Assembly (NCBI GenBank): GCA_027604505.1 | Contig: JADIIX010000374.1 | Coordinates: 1 to 10,902 of the forward strand | Direction: 5' to 3' | DNA: 10,902 nucleotides | Origin: Gonapodya sp. JEL0774 | Lineage: Eukaryota > Monoblepharomycota > Monoblepharidomycetes > Monoblepharidales > Gonapodyaceae | Shown here: piece by piece, positions 1 through 9,375 of the stretch | How positions within the stretch are numbered: the stretch's first letter is position 1 | Layout of the letters: every line of letters starts with the position of its first letter | The notes under the pieces: generated by a model | What the model saw: the letters and a program-made list of their open reading frames with translations, nothing else | Databases searched by the model: none | What the model was told of the DNA's origin: nothing | Translations under genes and position numbers: made by a program

Positions 1-3000
1 TATCTGAGCACAGAATTGGTCTTCCACGGTCGAAGCAAGAGGACACAGGGAACTATCTGTTTTCGCCACAGTCGAGGAGTCTACCTCGCCTGAATCGCCG
101 ATACGTGGTTCTCCAGGTGAACCACTGGAGTCGAAGACTTTCAAGTCGTCCGACCTTGTTCCAGAAGCTCTGAGACTTTCGGCAATTAAGGCTTGTCGTT
201 GCTTGACCAGAGATATTTCACCCGGTACGCCACGACGAGCTAATCCAGACGCGTCGTTGGAAACTAGTGCCCCCAGAAGCCCACTCATTACATCCAAATC
301 CTTGAGAAGGGACTTTAGTCCACTCGCCAGCTGCAACACGGAAACTATTAAAAGAGCGACATCTCTATGTTGACAATCATTTTGAATCGATATATGAACG
401 GTCGTTATCTCACCTCTAGCTGCCTCGGGGATCCAACGAAGCTCACGAGCGAGTCCAAGAAGAGCTGGAAATTTGTCCTCGATGATTCTAGCCAGAAAAT
501 GGAGGAGAGTGACTTTATTGTCTCCGGTTTTGGTGTCGCGAAGCTAAAAATAGATATTAACCCGCCCCCTAAGCTTCAGTTCGAAATCGCCAATCCTACG
601 TTTCATAAAGCTCTCACTTTGTTTATTGAAGTAAGCCTTATTCCGTACGCAGCACCCTAGGGATTCGATGGTGAGCCATTGAAAATTTGGTTCCGTTAAG
701 TCGGGAACAAACCTTCGTCGTCCCGGCATTCATGTAGTTTCCAAGATGCAAAATGATCTGAAGATATGACAAGTTATACAAAGTGTAGGGTTGTACGGTG
801 ATCTGACGGGATAGATACTCACATTCAAAATATGTGCAAGTGAATCACTTTGCAGAAGCGATTCCGACGAGTCAAGCACGTAGTGCATTTGCTGGCGACA
901 GAAACAAGGGAATTTACATGAGCCGGCATCTCACTCAGTGTTCTGCGTGGTGATCTTTGCCATATCACGGTAATTACCCTTTCCAAGTCTTTGACCCGCT
1001 CATCATATTGGAGTTTGAAATTCCACAATTTCAGGCGGTGGCGCACCGCAGGAACCTTGGCAAGCTAAAGATAAATGCGGTATGAATGAGTTGCGATTTT
1101 GACAGCTAGTTGCTATTGAAGGACCCACCTCCAGGAGAAACCTTTCACAGTCACGGTACTCCGACACTCTTTCTTGGTTTTTGAGGACAGAGTCCAACTG
1201 GAAGTGTCAGATACCAACACGGTTATCAGATCCAGCCCTTTTTCCGTGGCAAACCCTCGTTCCCAACTTACAACGTCCTCCCCAGGCAAAGCGGGCTCGA
1301 GATCTTTCGCAAAGTTTGCGGTCACGACGGTTTCGTCCATGGTACGGAAAGCATTAGCAATATCCGCATACGTCGTGCCTTTCATCTGGTTCAAAAGAAT
1401 CACTATAGGAAGTGTGTGTGTATTAGCAGCAGCTAGCAACCTGAGTTCACCATTCAAACAGCTCTGCACGACTTACTAATTATGCGATATTTGTTCGCAT
1501 CCACAACCTCAAACGCGGTTTTTGTTTCTTTTGATTTGAACTCAAGGCCCCGAGGTACATTCGTTGAAGAGTTAATTGCAAATGCTCCATCGAGCTCTTG
1601 CAAAACTTCTTCTTCTTTCAATAGGAGCTCGAGGTCAACGCCTTCGGCCACAGGTTGCAGGTCTGCGAGGACGTGCCTGAGCGTTTCCGGAGCTTTTTTG
1701 ATGTAATTGTTGATATCGAATTCAGGTCGAGCGATCCTTTGTCCCCATATGCTGCTGACTGCAGTGAGGTCACTGAGCTTTTCCCACTGAAGAACCCTCA
1801 GTTTCTGAACTGGTTGATACTTGGTCTTGCGCTTAGGAACACGATCACCAATTCTCACTTGTCCTGCACCTGGCGGAGGCGGAGGGCCACCAGGAGGTGG
1901 CGGTGGAGGTGGCGGTGGAGGTGGCGGAGGCGGTGGTGGTGTTGTTGGAGATACCCCACTCACTTCTGCTTTCAGATCTCCTGCGGGGCATTCAGGGCTG
2001 ACTAATCTTCCAAGAGTTTGAGGTGCCATGAGATGCCCTTCCGAGATTCCAGTTGGCATGTTCTGTCCCGAGACGGATTTCTGTGGAATCTCTTGAGATC
2101 CGTAGGCCGAGTCTGTGTGACGCAACTGAGACAAATTATTCGGCCATTTTGTCATTCAACATAGCAGATTGTGTCTTTCAGCAAAACTCACAAGCTTTTC
2201 CAGATCGGTCTTTTGCTTCTCTAGCATCGCTACTTTGCTCTTCCAAGTTTGAAGCTCCTCTGTCAGCTCAGATAGATTTCCGTGGTGATGTTGAACTGCT
2301 GTACGGTCACCGGAAAGTGCATCTCCAGGGACAACAATTCCTCGATTCTGGCAAGCTTGGAGAATTCTGTTGAGAGCTTCTTTGTAATAAATGCTGTTCG
2401 CTCTCCGCTTCTCCTGCTGCTCTACAAGTCTAGCTTGAAACTGGGTGATGAATCCATCCATCATTTGAATCGTATCTTCTTTGTCGTTTAGCTGTGCAAT
2501 GCTTCTCGCTTCATTCAGCTCTACGTGAGAAGAATGAGGAGAACTATTGAAAAGCTTCTCCCCGCCACGGGCTCCTGATCAACTCACTCATCTTCGAGTC
2601 CCAATGCGCTTCTTTCAGTCGGAACTCCCGTTTTCGGCTCTCCAATTCTTCTTCGGAGTCATCGAGTTTCCGCTGGAGCCTTTCATAAGCGGATCTGTCC
2701 ACAAAAGACCTCGAGAACTCGTCCAAGTCGATGGCCCGACTCAGGAAACGGCCATCAGAGAAGTCGTACACCTGAATTTATGCACGTCGACCAAAATTCA
2801 CAATGATCCAGCTTTAAACGCGTTGCTACCTAGAAGTACGATCTCACCTTTCCTTCGTGTATGACTTTTCGCAAAATGTGTTCAACCAAAGTGACAAGGG
2901 CAACTCTTCAGTTATAACACAATCCATATTGTGAAATCGACCATATTCTGTAGGGCTAGAAAAGTATACCCACCGTTTCGACACACCTAAATGAGCATTC

Positions 3001-5385
3001 CTCAGCCACAAATTTATAGTGGCAAGCTTTTTCTGAAGTTCTTGACCTTCGCTGGTCTCAGCGACAAGGTCTGGAAGTCCAAAGGCATCGCCTTCGACAT
3101 CCACACCACGCTCACCCCACAGATCGCCGACTCGGTGTGGGCCTTCCTCCTCACCAGAGGTAGCAAAGTCTTGTTCGTCTCTCGGGATACTCTGCCTGAC
3201 ATCGTCTTGGTAAAAGCTTGCATACTTGTCCGCTGCATCATGGTGGGCCTTGAACTGCTCATGTGCAAAAGTCTTCACACGCGAGAGAATATCGTCAAAC
3301 CGAACGTCTTCCAACAACGAGCGGTAGTATGTCCGGTGTTCGATTGACGTAGTGAAGTCAAGAATGCAGTTGACGAAGAGAAGAACAGGGAGCTTAGGGC
3401 ATCACAGTGGAATTCAACATCACTCCTCTACTGAAACGGAAAAGATGTGATTGACTCACGATGTAATCCGCAGCATCCTTCAATTCGTTCTTCTCTACGA
3501 AGTGCCCCTTGGCTGTGTTAGCTACGCCCTTCACCTCTCTTGTAGGAGACACCGATCCCCCCGTCTCAAAGCTGCTCACAGACCTCGTCTCGTCAATACT
3601 CTCAGGCTTGCGTCCCCCGGCTCCTACCGCAGTTCCCATTATCCCTTGGTCCTCCACAGCCGCTCGACAGTTGTTTATGAGAAGGGTAAACGGGTTGCAA
3701 TCTTTCCACTCCTCTGTATCTACATTAGGGAGAAAAGAGAGGGTTGTGCGGTCTAAAGAAGAAGCTTGGGAGTACGAGCGGGTAAGAACCGTTGAGCCTG
3801 CTCCGCCCGAGTACACCGACATCCGGGATTGGTGCCGTGAATGAGAGTTAGACCCTGTGCGTGAAGATGACCCAGAGTTGCCAGAATTGTGGAGGTCATC
3901 AGCCTGGGCCGTGGACGAACGAGTCCCTCCATAACGTCTTTGGTATTCAAATCGTCGGAGTCTGTCCAGAACACTTTTAGTAGAGTCCTGCCGTAGAAAT
4001 TGCGCGTCGCGGTCTGATTCCAAGCTATCCGCACTGCTGCGCCGCTTCCCAACCAAGAGAAGCGATACTACAACTTTGGCGCCCAGTGTTCTGGTTATCC
4101 AAAGACGCGACTCGAGTAAGCTCAGCAAGGGATCCCGATCGTCAACAGTTTGCGGGGTGAGGGAAGCTAGAATCGGCGCCAGGCTGATAGCTTCGTGGTT
4201 GAGGACTTGGAGGAGGGAGAGGACCACTTGACGCTCAAGGCGATGATCGGAGTCCTTGCTGGTTACGCTAGTCAGTGTGATCAGACAGAAAAAATCAGGG
4301 AGTACTCTTACAGAACAGAATCTAAGCTAATACGTACTCAGAGTCTCTCTGTGATTGGAGCCATGTGATGAATTGGAACTGATAGGATACATGAGCAAAT
4401 ATGAGCAAACAGCAGCAATACAGTTCGTATATCACGACTCACCAGGATTTGGGGACCGTTGCACTCGATAAAGTCAGTCATGGCGCTGCAAAAGGGAAGG
4501 TCTAGTTCCGGGCATGTTGAAGCATGTCCACAAACAACAGTCACTCACGGAGATCCACCAGTCCGCAAATGAACGTTAAGGCTTTCGATGTGCTCCGTCA
4601 CACCCGCGGTACCAGCTGCATTCTTGGAAAATGCACCCAGGGCCCCCAACATTTTTCCTTTGATGGTTCCGCTCCGGGACACCTTTTTTTGGTCGATGTA
4701 CTGTTGAAGTCGATTCAGAGTGCCGAGAATTTGAGATGCAGGATTTGATCGAAGTAGGGTAGATGAATGAGAAGGCGAATCTACCAGAGGTTTGGTGGGT
4801 GAGCGATTTGGGGGGATACTGTGCAACGCTCCAGGGCGCTCGGGAGAGGTGTTGGGACCGCCTTGGCCTCGTACCCGGAGAGCCTAATAAGAAGAAAGTT
4901 ACTCGAAACACTACATACAATCATTTTCAATAAGACCCCATCTCACCAGTTGGAGCATTCTGAAGAGGTGTTCACTGCAGGATTCGCTGTTTTCTGTGGG
5001 TGGATCTAATTCCAGTACGTGCTGGATTGTTTCCACCGGCACATAAGTTGGCGGGTTTGTTGATACAATGGACTGAATTCGAGATAAATAGAATTTTGAA
5101 AGTAGAACTCAATGGATTTTATCCACAAATACTGCTTACCTCGAACTCTTCCCATAGGTCACGAACCACGACCTCGAGGCGCATTCCAGCCTTGCCAATC
5201 GTAGATTGGACTGTTGTGACTTTTGTCGCCCAGTTCCACCATGCGTCCGCGTCGGGCTGGACGGTTCCAGGTCTGTCCAATGTTGATGTACCCACGCCGA
5301 GAGATGAGGCTAGTTCCCTACCAGGCGAAACAGAAGTAGATGATTCGCCAGTGGCATTCTTCTTGCCACGAGAAATTCGATTCAT
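1..5385 (-). CDS. Diaphanous/Bni1-type formin, actin nucleator (3' end outside window)
   Basis: Formins nucleate and elongate unbranched actin filaments for cytokinetic rings and polarised growth. Nineteen exons can be chained in one frame (1384 codons so far): 5385-5140, 5072-4947, 4883-4549, 4485-4443, 4378-4338, 4267-3460, 3392-2974, 2905-2848, 2771-2588, 2520-2192, 2125-1477, 1402-1272, 1197-1129, 1064-978, 891-823, 757-713, 656-618, 543-414, 344-1. Residues about 200-700 resemble the formin armadillo/FH3 region (HLRTG, DFIEC, then EHILRKV and YDFSDGRF). Residues 690-863 look coiled-coil. FH1 has 16 prolines, then GG, then 5 prolines (residues 926-948). FH2 starts near residue 965 (LRVLQWEKL) and shows ILLNQMK, GNYMNAG, AAYGIRL and GDNKVTLLHFLARI. 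The ATG at 5385 follows an in-frame TGA near 5450, but an upstream exon cannot be excluded. No canonical Rho-binding (GBD) start is visible. The exon 7/8 junction is ambiguous between two in-frame solutions. The FH2 end lies beyond the window. Confidence 0.93.
1871..1939 (-). repeat. FH1 polyproline tract (CCN trinucleotide repeat)
   Basis: On the minus strand this is an imperfect CCA/CCG/CCT run encoding 16 consecutive prolines, two glycines and five prolines. It is the FH1 segment, which in formins binds profilin-actin and feeds it to FH2. On the plus strand it reads as GGN repeats and produces false glycine-rich and Arg/Trp-rich reading frames. Such tracts are prone to length change, so the exact proline number may vary between strains. 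Confidence 0.93.
2126..2191 (-). other. Formin intron 10, carrying an in-frame stop
   Basis: Read without splicing, the coiled-coil and FH1 frames are the same frame interrupted by a TGA at 2158-2156, which could be mistaken for a broken gene. A GTGAGT donor at 2191 and a TTTGTCTCAG acceptor ending at 2126 bound a 66-bp intron, phase 0 on both sides. Removing it joins the coiled coil (ending EKL) directly to the FH1 exon (starting LRHTDS). The gene is therefore judged intact here. Confidence 0.88.
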
Positions 5386-5860
5386 TCTCCCGTGGACGGA
5401 TTCGCTATGTATCAGGGACGGCGGTTTGCCGTTCCAAAAGTGCTGTGGTCACAGGAGCCAACTATCTCGACAATAATTATCTGTGAGCCATCTGAAGCTC
5501 ACCGAGACAGAGAGTAAATGTCCTTGGGTTTCAGTAGATACATATGACATTCGAAGAGGTATGCTCCCCAAAACATGCCTATTCATCTTCATTTCGAGCA
5601 TGTTCCCAGATATATGGTGAACGCCCATTCCAGGTCTTTCTCCTGTCACTGAGTCCATACACTTAATGCGTACAAGCATATGCGCTATCGGGAGAACGCT
5701 GTTGTTCCGGTGCTTTGTATTCCGGTGCCAAGGAGGCTTACGGGTGTGAAGAGGCAGAGCCACTTCCGTTCACCGCCGACTCATCAGCAACCGTTATCCC
5801 GATCCGCAGTTCATAAAGCAATACCGACATGTTTGAATCAGTTTCTGAAAATTCACAAGG
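5386..5860. promoter_or_regulatory. Divergent intergenic region, formin / ADP-ATP carrier
   Basis: These 475 bp separate the two divergent start codons and should hold both promoters. Reading frames on either strand show no recognisable protein. A weak TATA-like string, cataaagc, lies about 50 bp upstream of the carrier ATG. An AG near 5446 on the minus strand could act as a splice acceptor if the formin has an upstream exon. No other regulatory element could be named. Confidence 0.5.
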
Positions 5861-7114
5861 ATGTCTGAAAACAAATCTGTGACCTCTTCCTCACGTTTCG
5901 CCGCAGACTTCATGATGGGGGGTGTGTCTGCAGCGATATCCAGGACCGCAAGTGAGATGCTCTGTTTTCCGGATGACTGAAAAATTGTTCTGATAGTGTC
6001 ACATCCAACGACTCGCTCGGGATCTGAACAGCTGCTCCGATTGAGCGCGTCAAGCTCCTCGTTCAAAGCCAGGACGAGCTGGTCAAGTCTGGGCGTCTTG
6101 ACAAACCGTACAAGGGAGGTCTCGATTGTCTTACACGCGTGGTAAAGGCTGAAGGCACCTTAGCGCTGTGGTGAGTTTGCGAGATATGGAGAGAAAATTC
6201 TCGTTCACCGCCCACCAAATTTTGTTGCACACACCGACATGACTGCCAGGCGCGGAAACGTTGTGAATGTCCTTCGCTACTTCCCCACTCAAGCACTGAA
6301 CTTCGCTTTCAAAGATCGTTACAAGCGCATGCTCGGGTTCAATCGAGCCAAGGACGGATACTGGTTGTGGTTCGCTGGAAACATTGCTTCAGGCGCGGCA
6401 GCAGGTGCAACATCACAGGTGTTTGTTTACCCACTCGACTACGCTCGTACAAGACTTGCGAATGATGGTATGTCGGCAAAGAGTGGCGGGCAGAGACAGT
6501 TCAATGGATTGAGTGAGTCCTTTTGTCTGCCACGAGCGATCCCGGAACTGCCCCTCACTGTCACATCAGTTGATCTATATAGCAAAACGCTCACCACTGA
6601 TGGAGTAATCGGTCTGTACAGGGGCTTCATGGTGTCTGCATTGGGCATCGTGGTCTACCGTGGCTTGTACTTTGGAATGTACGACACTTTCAAGCCACTC
6701 ATGCCGGGAACTCTCCAAGATAGTTTCGTGGCGCAATTCTTACTTGGCTGGGCCGTTACAGTTGGAGCCACAACTGTTTCTTATCCTATTGATACTGTGA
6801 GAAGGTATGGCCACTAGCGTTTCCTGATACTCGATTCGGATTGATCATGCCGCGATCACTACACATTTCATTCTAACACGATCGCCCCCGCATATAGACG
6901 TATGATGATGACTTCTGGTGAAGCCGTCAAGTACAATACCTCGCTTGACGCCTTTTCGCAGATCATCGCCAAGGAAGGTATTCTATCCTTGTTCAAGGGG
7001 GCTGGAGTGAACGTTGTGCGGGCGGTCGGTAGCGCTTTGGTTCTTGTCGGATACGATCAGCTGCAAATGTTGGTTTTCGGAAAGAAGATCGCAGGTGAGG
7101 ACATCGTCTCATAG
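5861..7114 (+). CDS. AAC: Mitochondrial ADP/ATP carrier (adenine nucleotide translocase)
   Basis: This inner-membrane antiporter of the mitochondrial carrier family (SLC25) exchanges matrix ATP for cytosolic ADP. Exons: 5861-5951, 6032-6170, 6250-6512, 6570-6804, 6898-7114, giving 314 residues, close to the usual size. The three-fold repeat signature is complete: PIERVK at 33-38, PLDYAR at 138-143 and PIDTVR at 237-242. The diagnostic RRRMMM nucleotide-carrier motif is at 242-247 and is split by the last intron of this model. Other conserved stretches are [21 protein letters not shown] and [10 protein letters not shown]. The ATG at 5861 begins the natural short N-terminus (MSENKS). Introns are 80, 79, 57 and 93 bp. 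The third has no stop and keeps frame if retained. The 3' end has a second possible form using a donor at 7095. No break or missing residue is seen; function and family are near certain. Confidence 0.97.
6513..6569 (+). other. Carrier intron 3: 57 bp, stop-free, frame-preserving
   Basis: It is bounded by a GTGAGT donor and a CATCAG acceptor. Removing it gives FNGLIDLYSK, matching the conserved carrier sequence. Left in, it would add 19 residues without a stop between the second repeat's signature region and its matrix helix. Protein homology argues strongly that it is an intron. Confidence 0.92.
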
Positions 7115-7176
7115 TGGTGTTCGACATGTCACGATATTGACAACCGAAAGGTGAATGAACATTTCATTCATTCCAG
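7095..7176 (+). other. Possible optional terminal intron of the carrier gene
   Basis: A GTGAGG donor at 7095 and a pyrimidine-rich cattcattccag acceptor ending at 7176 enclose 82 bp, in the size range of the other introns. Splicing would replace the C-terminal GEDIVS with GSE and a TAA at 7185-7187 (311 residues in total). Without splicing the frame ends at TAG 7112-7114. Both C-termini are compatible with the family, which ends soon after the FGKK motif. Confidence 0.45.
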
Positions 7177-7502
7177 GAAGCGAATAATGGAGTGTCGCAA
7201 CGTCGTCATCATGTTGCAGATGGACTTTCTCACTTATGCTGATCGGACTTGTAATTGAAAGGGACTTTCAAACATCGAAATGCATTCAAATATATTTCAA
7301 ATCACTCGTGCTTCGTGGCCTAACTAAAACTGCGAAAGTGCAAGAAAAATCGTGCATGGAAGTACATAACTGCAGAAAGCGCTGGCCAATCTCCGATCCT
7401 ACCACTGGATCAATTCCTTCCCTTTATCTTCAAATGTCAACTGAGATCGCAAACCGTGTGGATGGCGCCCTCGTCGCACCACCTACATACTCATCGTTTA
7501 CC
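7115..7502. other. Convergent intergenic region, two 3' ends
   Basis: This holds the 3' untranslated regions of the carrier (plus) and of the HD-dioxygenase gene (minus). No canonical AATAAA was noticed on either strand; AT-rich strings such as aatatatttcaaat near 7290 may serve 3'-end formation. A plus-strand open frame from 7236 runs into the antisense of the dioxygenase exon and has no recognisable domain. Nothing else is seen. Confidence 0.5.
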
Positions 7503-9375
7503 TTAGACTTTCCAAACACCTTGGCCATTTTTTGTTTTAAGGAACCCGGAATACTCTCCTTCAAACTTCACGATGCTCGTGATTGCCCATCGACGTTCCG
7601 AGGCGGCTCTGTTCTCGGGCTCGAGGGCTGTGTCAAGAAGATGCTGGGGTAGCGGGAGTGTCTGCATGATTGCGTCCCATGACGGGTCGAAGAAGAAAGG
7701 GATCGAAGTTCGATGTGTGGATTCGAGGTTCAGAACGCGGTGACGTGGGGAGAGGATGAGGCCGTGCGTGGCGCGATCAAGGAGATCACCTGCATTGCAA
7801 ATCTGAGTTGATAATACGGGAGTGCAAAGTGAGCCAGAAGATCGACAATATCGGGTACCGAACACGATCCGAGTAAACGACAATGTATAGACTCACAATG
7901 GATCCAGGTATGTACGGAACTTGTCCCCACACTCCGATTTTCTCGTTCCAAAACTCCAACCCTGGCGCATCCACTGCCAGCATTGTCCACAGTCCATAGT
8001 CTGAATGGTCACCGATCCCCGTCTCAGAAAGTTTCGCGGCAGGTGAGTACGAGAAGAGTCTCACTAGGGCGATCGGATCGTCTTTGGTAAACATGTCGCG
8101 TATGGTAGTTTGAGGAAGTTCCAAACCGGTAGAGAGCAGGTCCATGAAGCGTTGACCAAGGTCAGTGACGGCGGAGATGTATTCGAGCGCGGCTGGGCGG
8201 AGAGACGGGAGTTCTTTATCTGGGAACTGATTGGGTCCAAACAGCGGTGTCGCCTTCTTGACCCGCGGATAATCAGGGCCGTGCTCGGGTCCCATGTAGA
8301 GGCCCTCTTTGTGATCTGTCGTTCCATGAGTAAGTTCTCCACAGGGCATGTAGCCTCTCCACGCCATGTTACCCTGTTTTTTGACGTGAAGGGCCATTTT
8401 GGTCGCCTCCTCAAGCTTGAAGAATGCACGAGCGGCAGCGAGAAGGTCCGCTTGAAGATTCGTGGGAAGGCCATGGTTCACAGCCACAAAGCCTCCCCAT
8501 GATCGACATGCGTTGACTATAAGAGATCCAGAATTGGGTAGGGACACATCCACCACCGGAACGCGATAAGCAGCAGATAGATCGCCAGCACCCAGCTCCC
8601 GTCCGAGACGGGCCAGGAAGTCAAGCATGTAGTTGTGTCGCTCAATAGCGATCCTCTTGCCCTCGCAGGTGTTTATGCGGTCCTTGAGAAGAAGCAGCTT
8701 TTCGAAAAAGTGGGCAACGCTGGACCCGCGATTTTTGTCTGCATACTGAGCAACGGTCAATGCACCCGGATCGCGAGGGCCGTCACCTTGTTCGTGGATA
8801 GGGCGATGTCTGGTACCGCCGAACGTAAAGCACCTGGCTATTCCGATGGCACCGATGGCATCGAGACGGTCTGCATCTTGTACAACGGCTAATTCGAGGG
8901 ATTTTGAAAGCTGAGCTCCTCCAGTACCATTTGCAAGTGACGTTTTGAAACCGATCCCTTCAACGATGCCCACGACCTTCTCGACGAGATCTTGGTGGCA
9001 CTTTTTCTCCACGAGGAACTCCTTTACAGCGATAGGTCCTGCCTCTTCTGAGCCAGAGTACTTGTAGTCCTTGATATCGTGAAGAAGGGAAGCCAGTTCC
9101 ACCACCACCAGATCCGCACCTTCCGCTCGGGCGATTCTGAGAGCTACAGAGCGAACCCGGTCAATGTGCGAAAAGTCATGGGACTAAAAGGGACGTGATG
9201 ACGGCAAGAGTGGAGTATATCGGGCGAGAAAACAAGTCAAGATTCGGGAAAAGGAAGATTGATGCTTCGAACTTGCGATTAATCGGACGAAACGCACGCC
9301 GTCCACTGATTTGAGCTCATCACGGACATATTGCTCTGTCTGGACAATCAGCGCGTCTTGAGAAGCGGCGGCCAT
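7503..9375 (-). CDS. Bifunctional fusion: HD-domain phosphohydrolase + 2-oxoglutarate/Fe(II) dioxygenase
   Basis: Exons 9375-9298 (26 codons), 9183-7897 (429 codons) and 7802-7503 (99 codons plus TAA) give 554 residues; introns are 114 and 94 bp, both phase 0. Residues about 1-226 match the YedJ/YpgQ-type HD family: SHDFSHIDRVR at 27-37, LLHDIKDYKY with H61-D62, QDADRLDAIGAIGIAR from 128, and FFEKLLLLKDRINT near 185-198. Some relatives act on nucleotides; the substrate here is unknown. Residues about 232-554 are an isopenicillin-N-synthase-like dioxygenase: VPVVDVS and GGFVAVNHGLP, then KEGLYMGPEH, the iron-binding HSD (H419, D421), distal H476 in PRHRV, and the 2-oxoglutarate-binding RTS (R486, S488). 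Both active sites look complete. The join (residues 224-234) lies inside exon 2 with no stop and no nearby internal Met, so a single polypeptide is predicted. The ATG context ccacaATGGCC is good. No targeting signal is obvious. Confidence 0.9.

Noticed and set aside
1821-2021. Plus-strand glycine-rich open frame, plus an Arg/Trp-rich frame at 1655-2005
   Set aside because: Both are antisense readings of the formin FH1 polyproline codons. The minus-strand frame has clear FH1/FH2 homology.
2156-2158. In-frame TGA between the formin coiled coil and FH1, suggesting a pseudogene
   Set aside because: It lies inside a well-bounded 66-bp intron (2126-2191) whose removal restores the frame.
5449-5763. 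Minus-strand 104-codon frame upstream of the formin, as a possible missing first exon
   Set aside because: It shows no GBD-like or other formin sequence. Use as an exon would need splicing evidence.
7236-7652. Plus-strand open frame of 138 codons downstream of the carrier
   Set aside because: Its second half is antisense to the dioxygenase's last exon, its first half has no recognisable domain, and it fits a chance frame in the convergent 3' region.
8110-8502. Plus-strand open frame of 130 codons
   Set aside because: It is antisense to the dioxygenase exon, which has strong family motifs on the minus strand.
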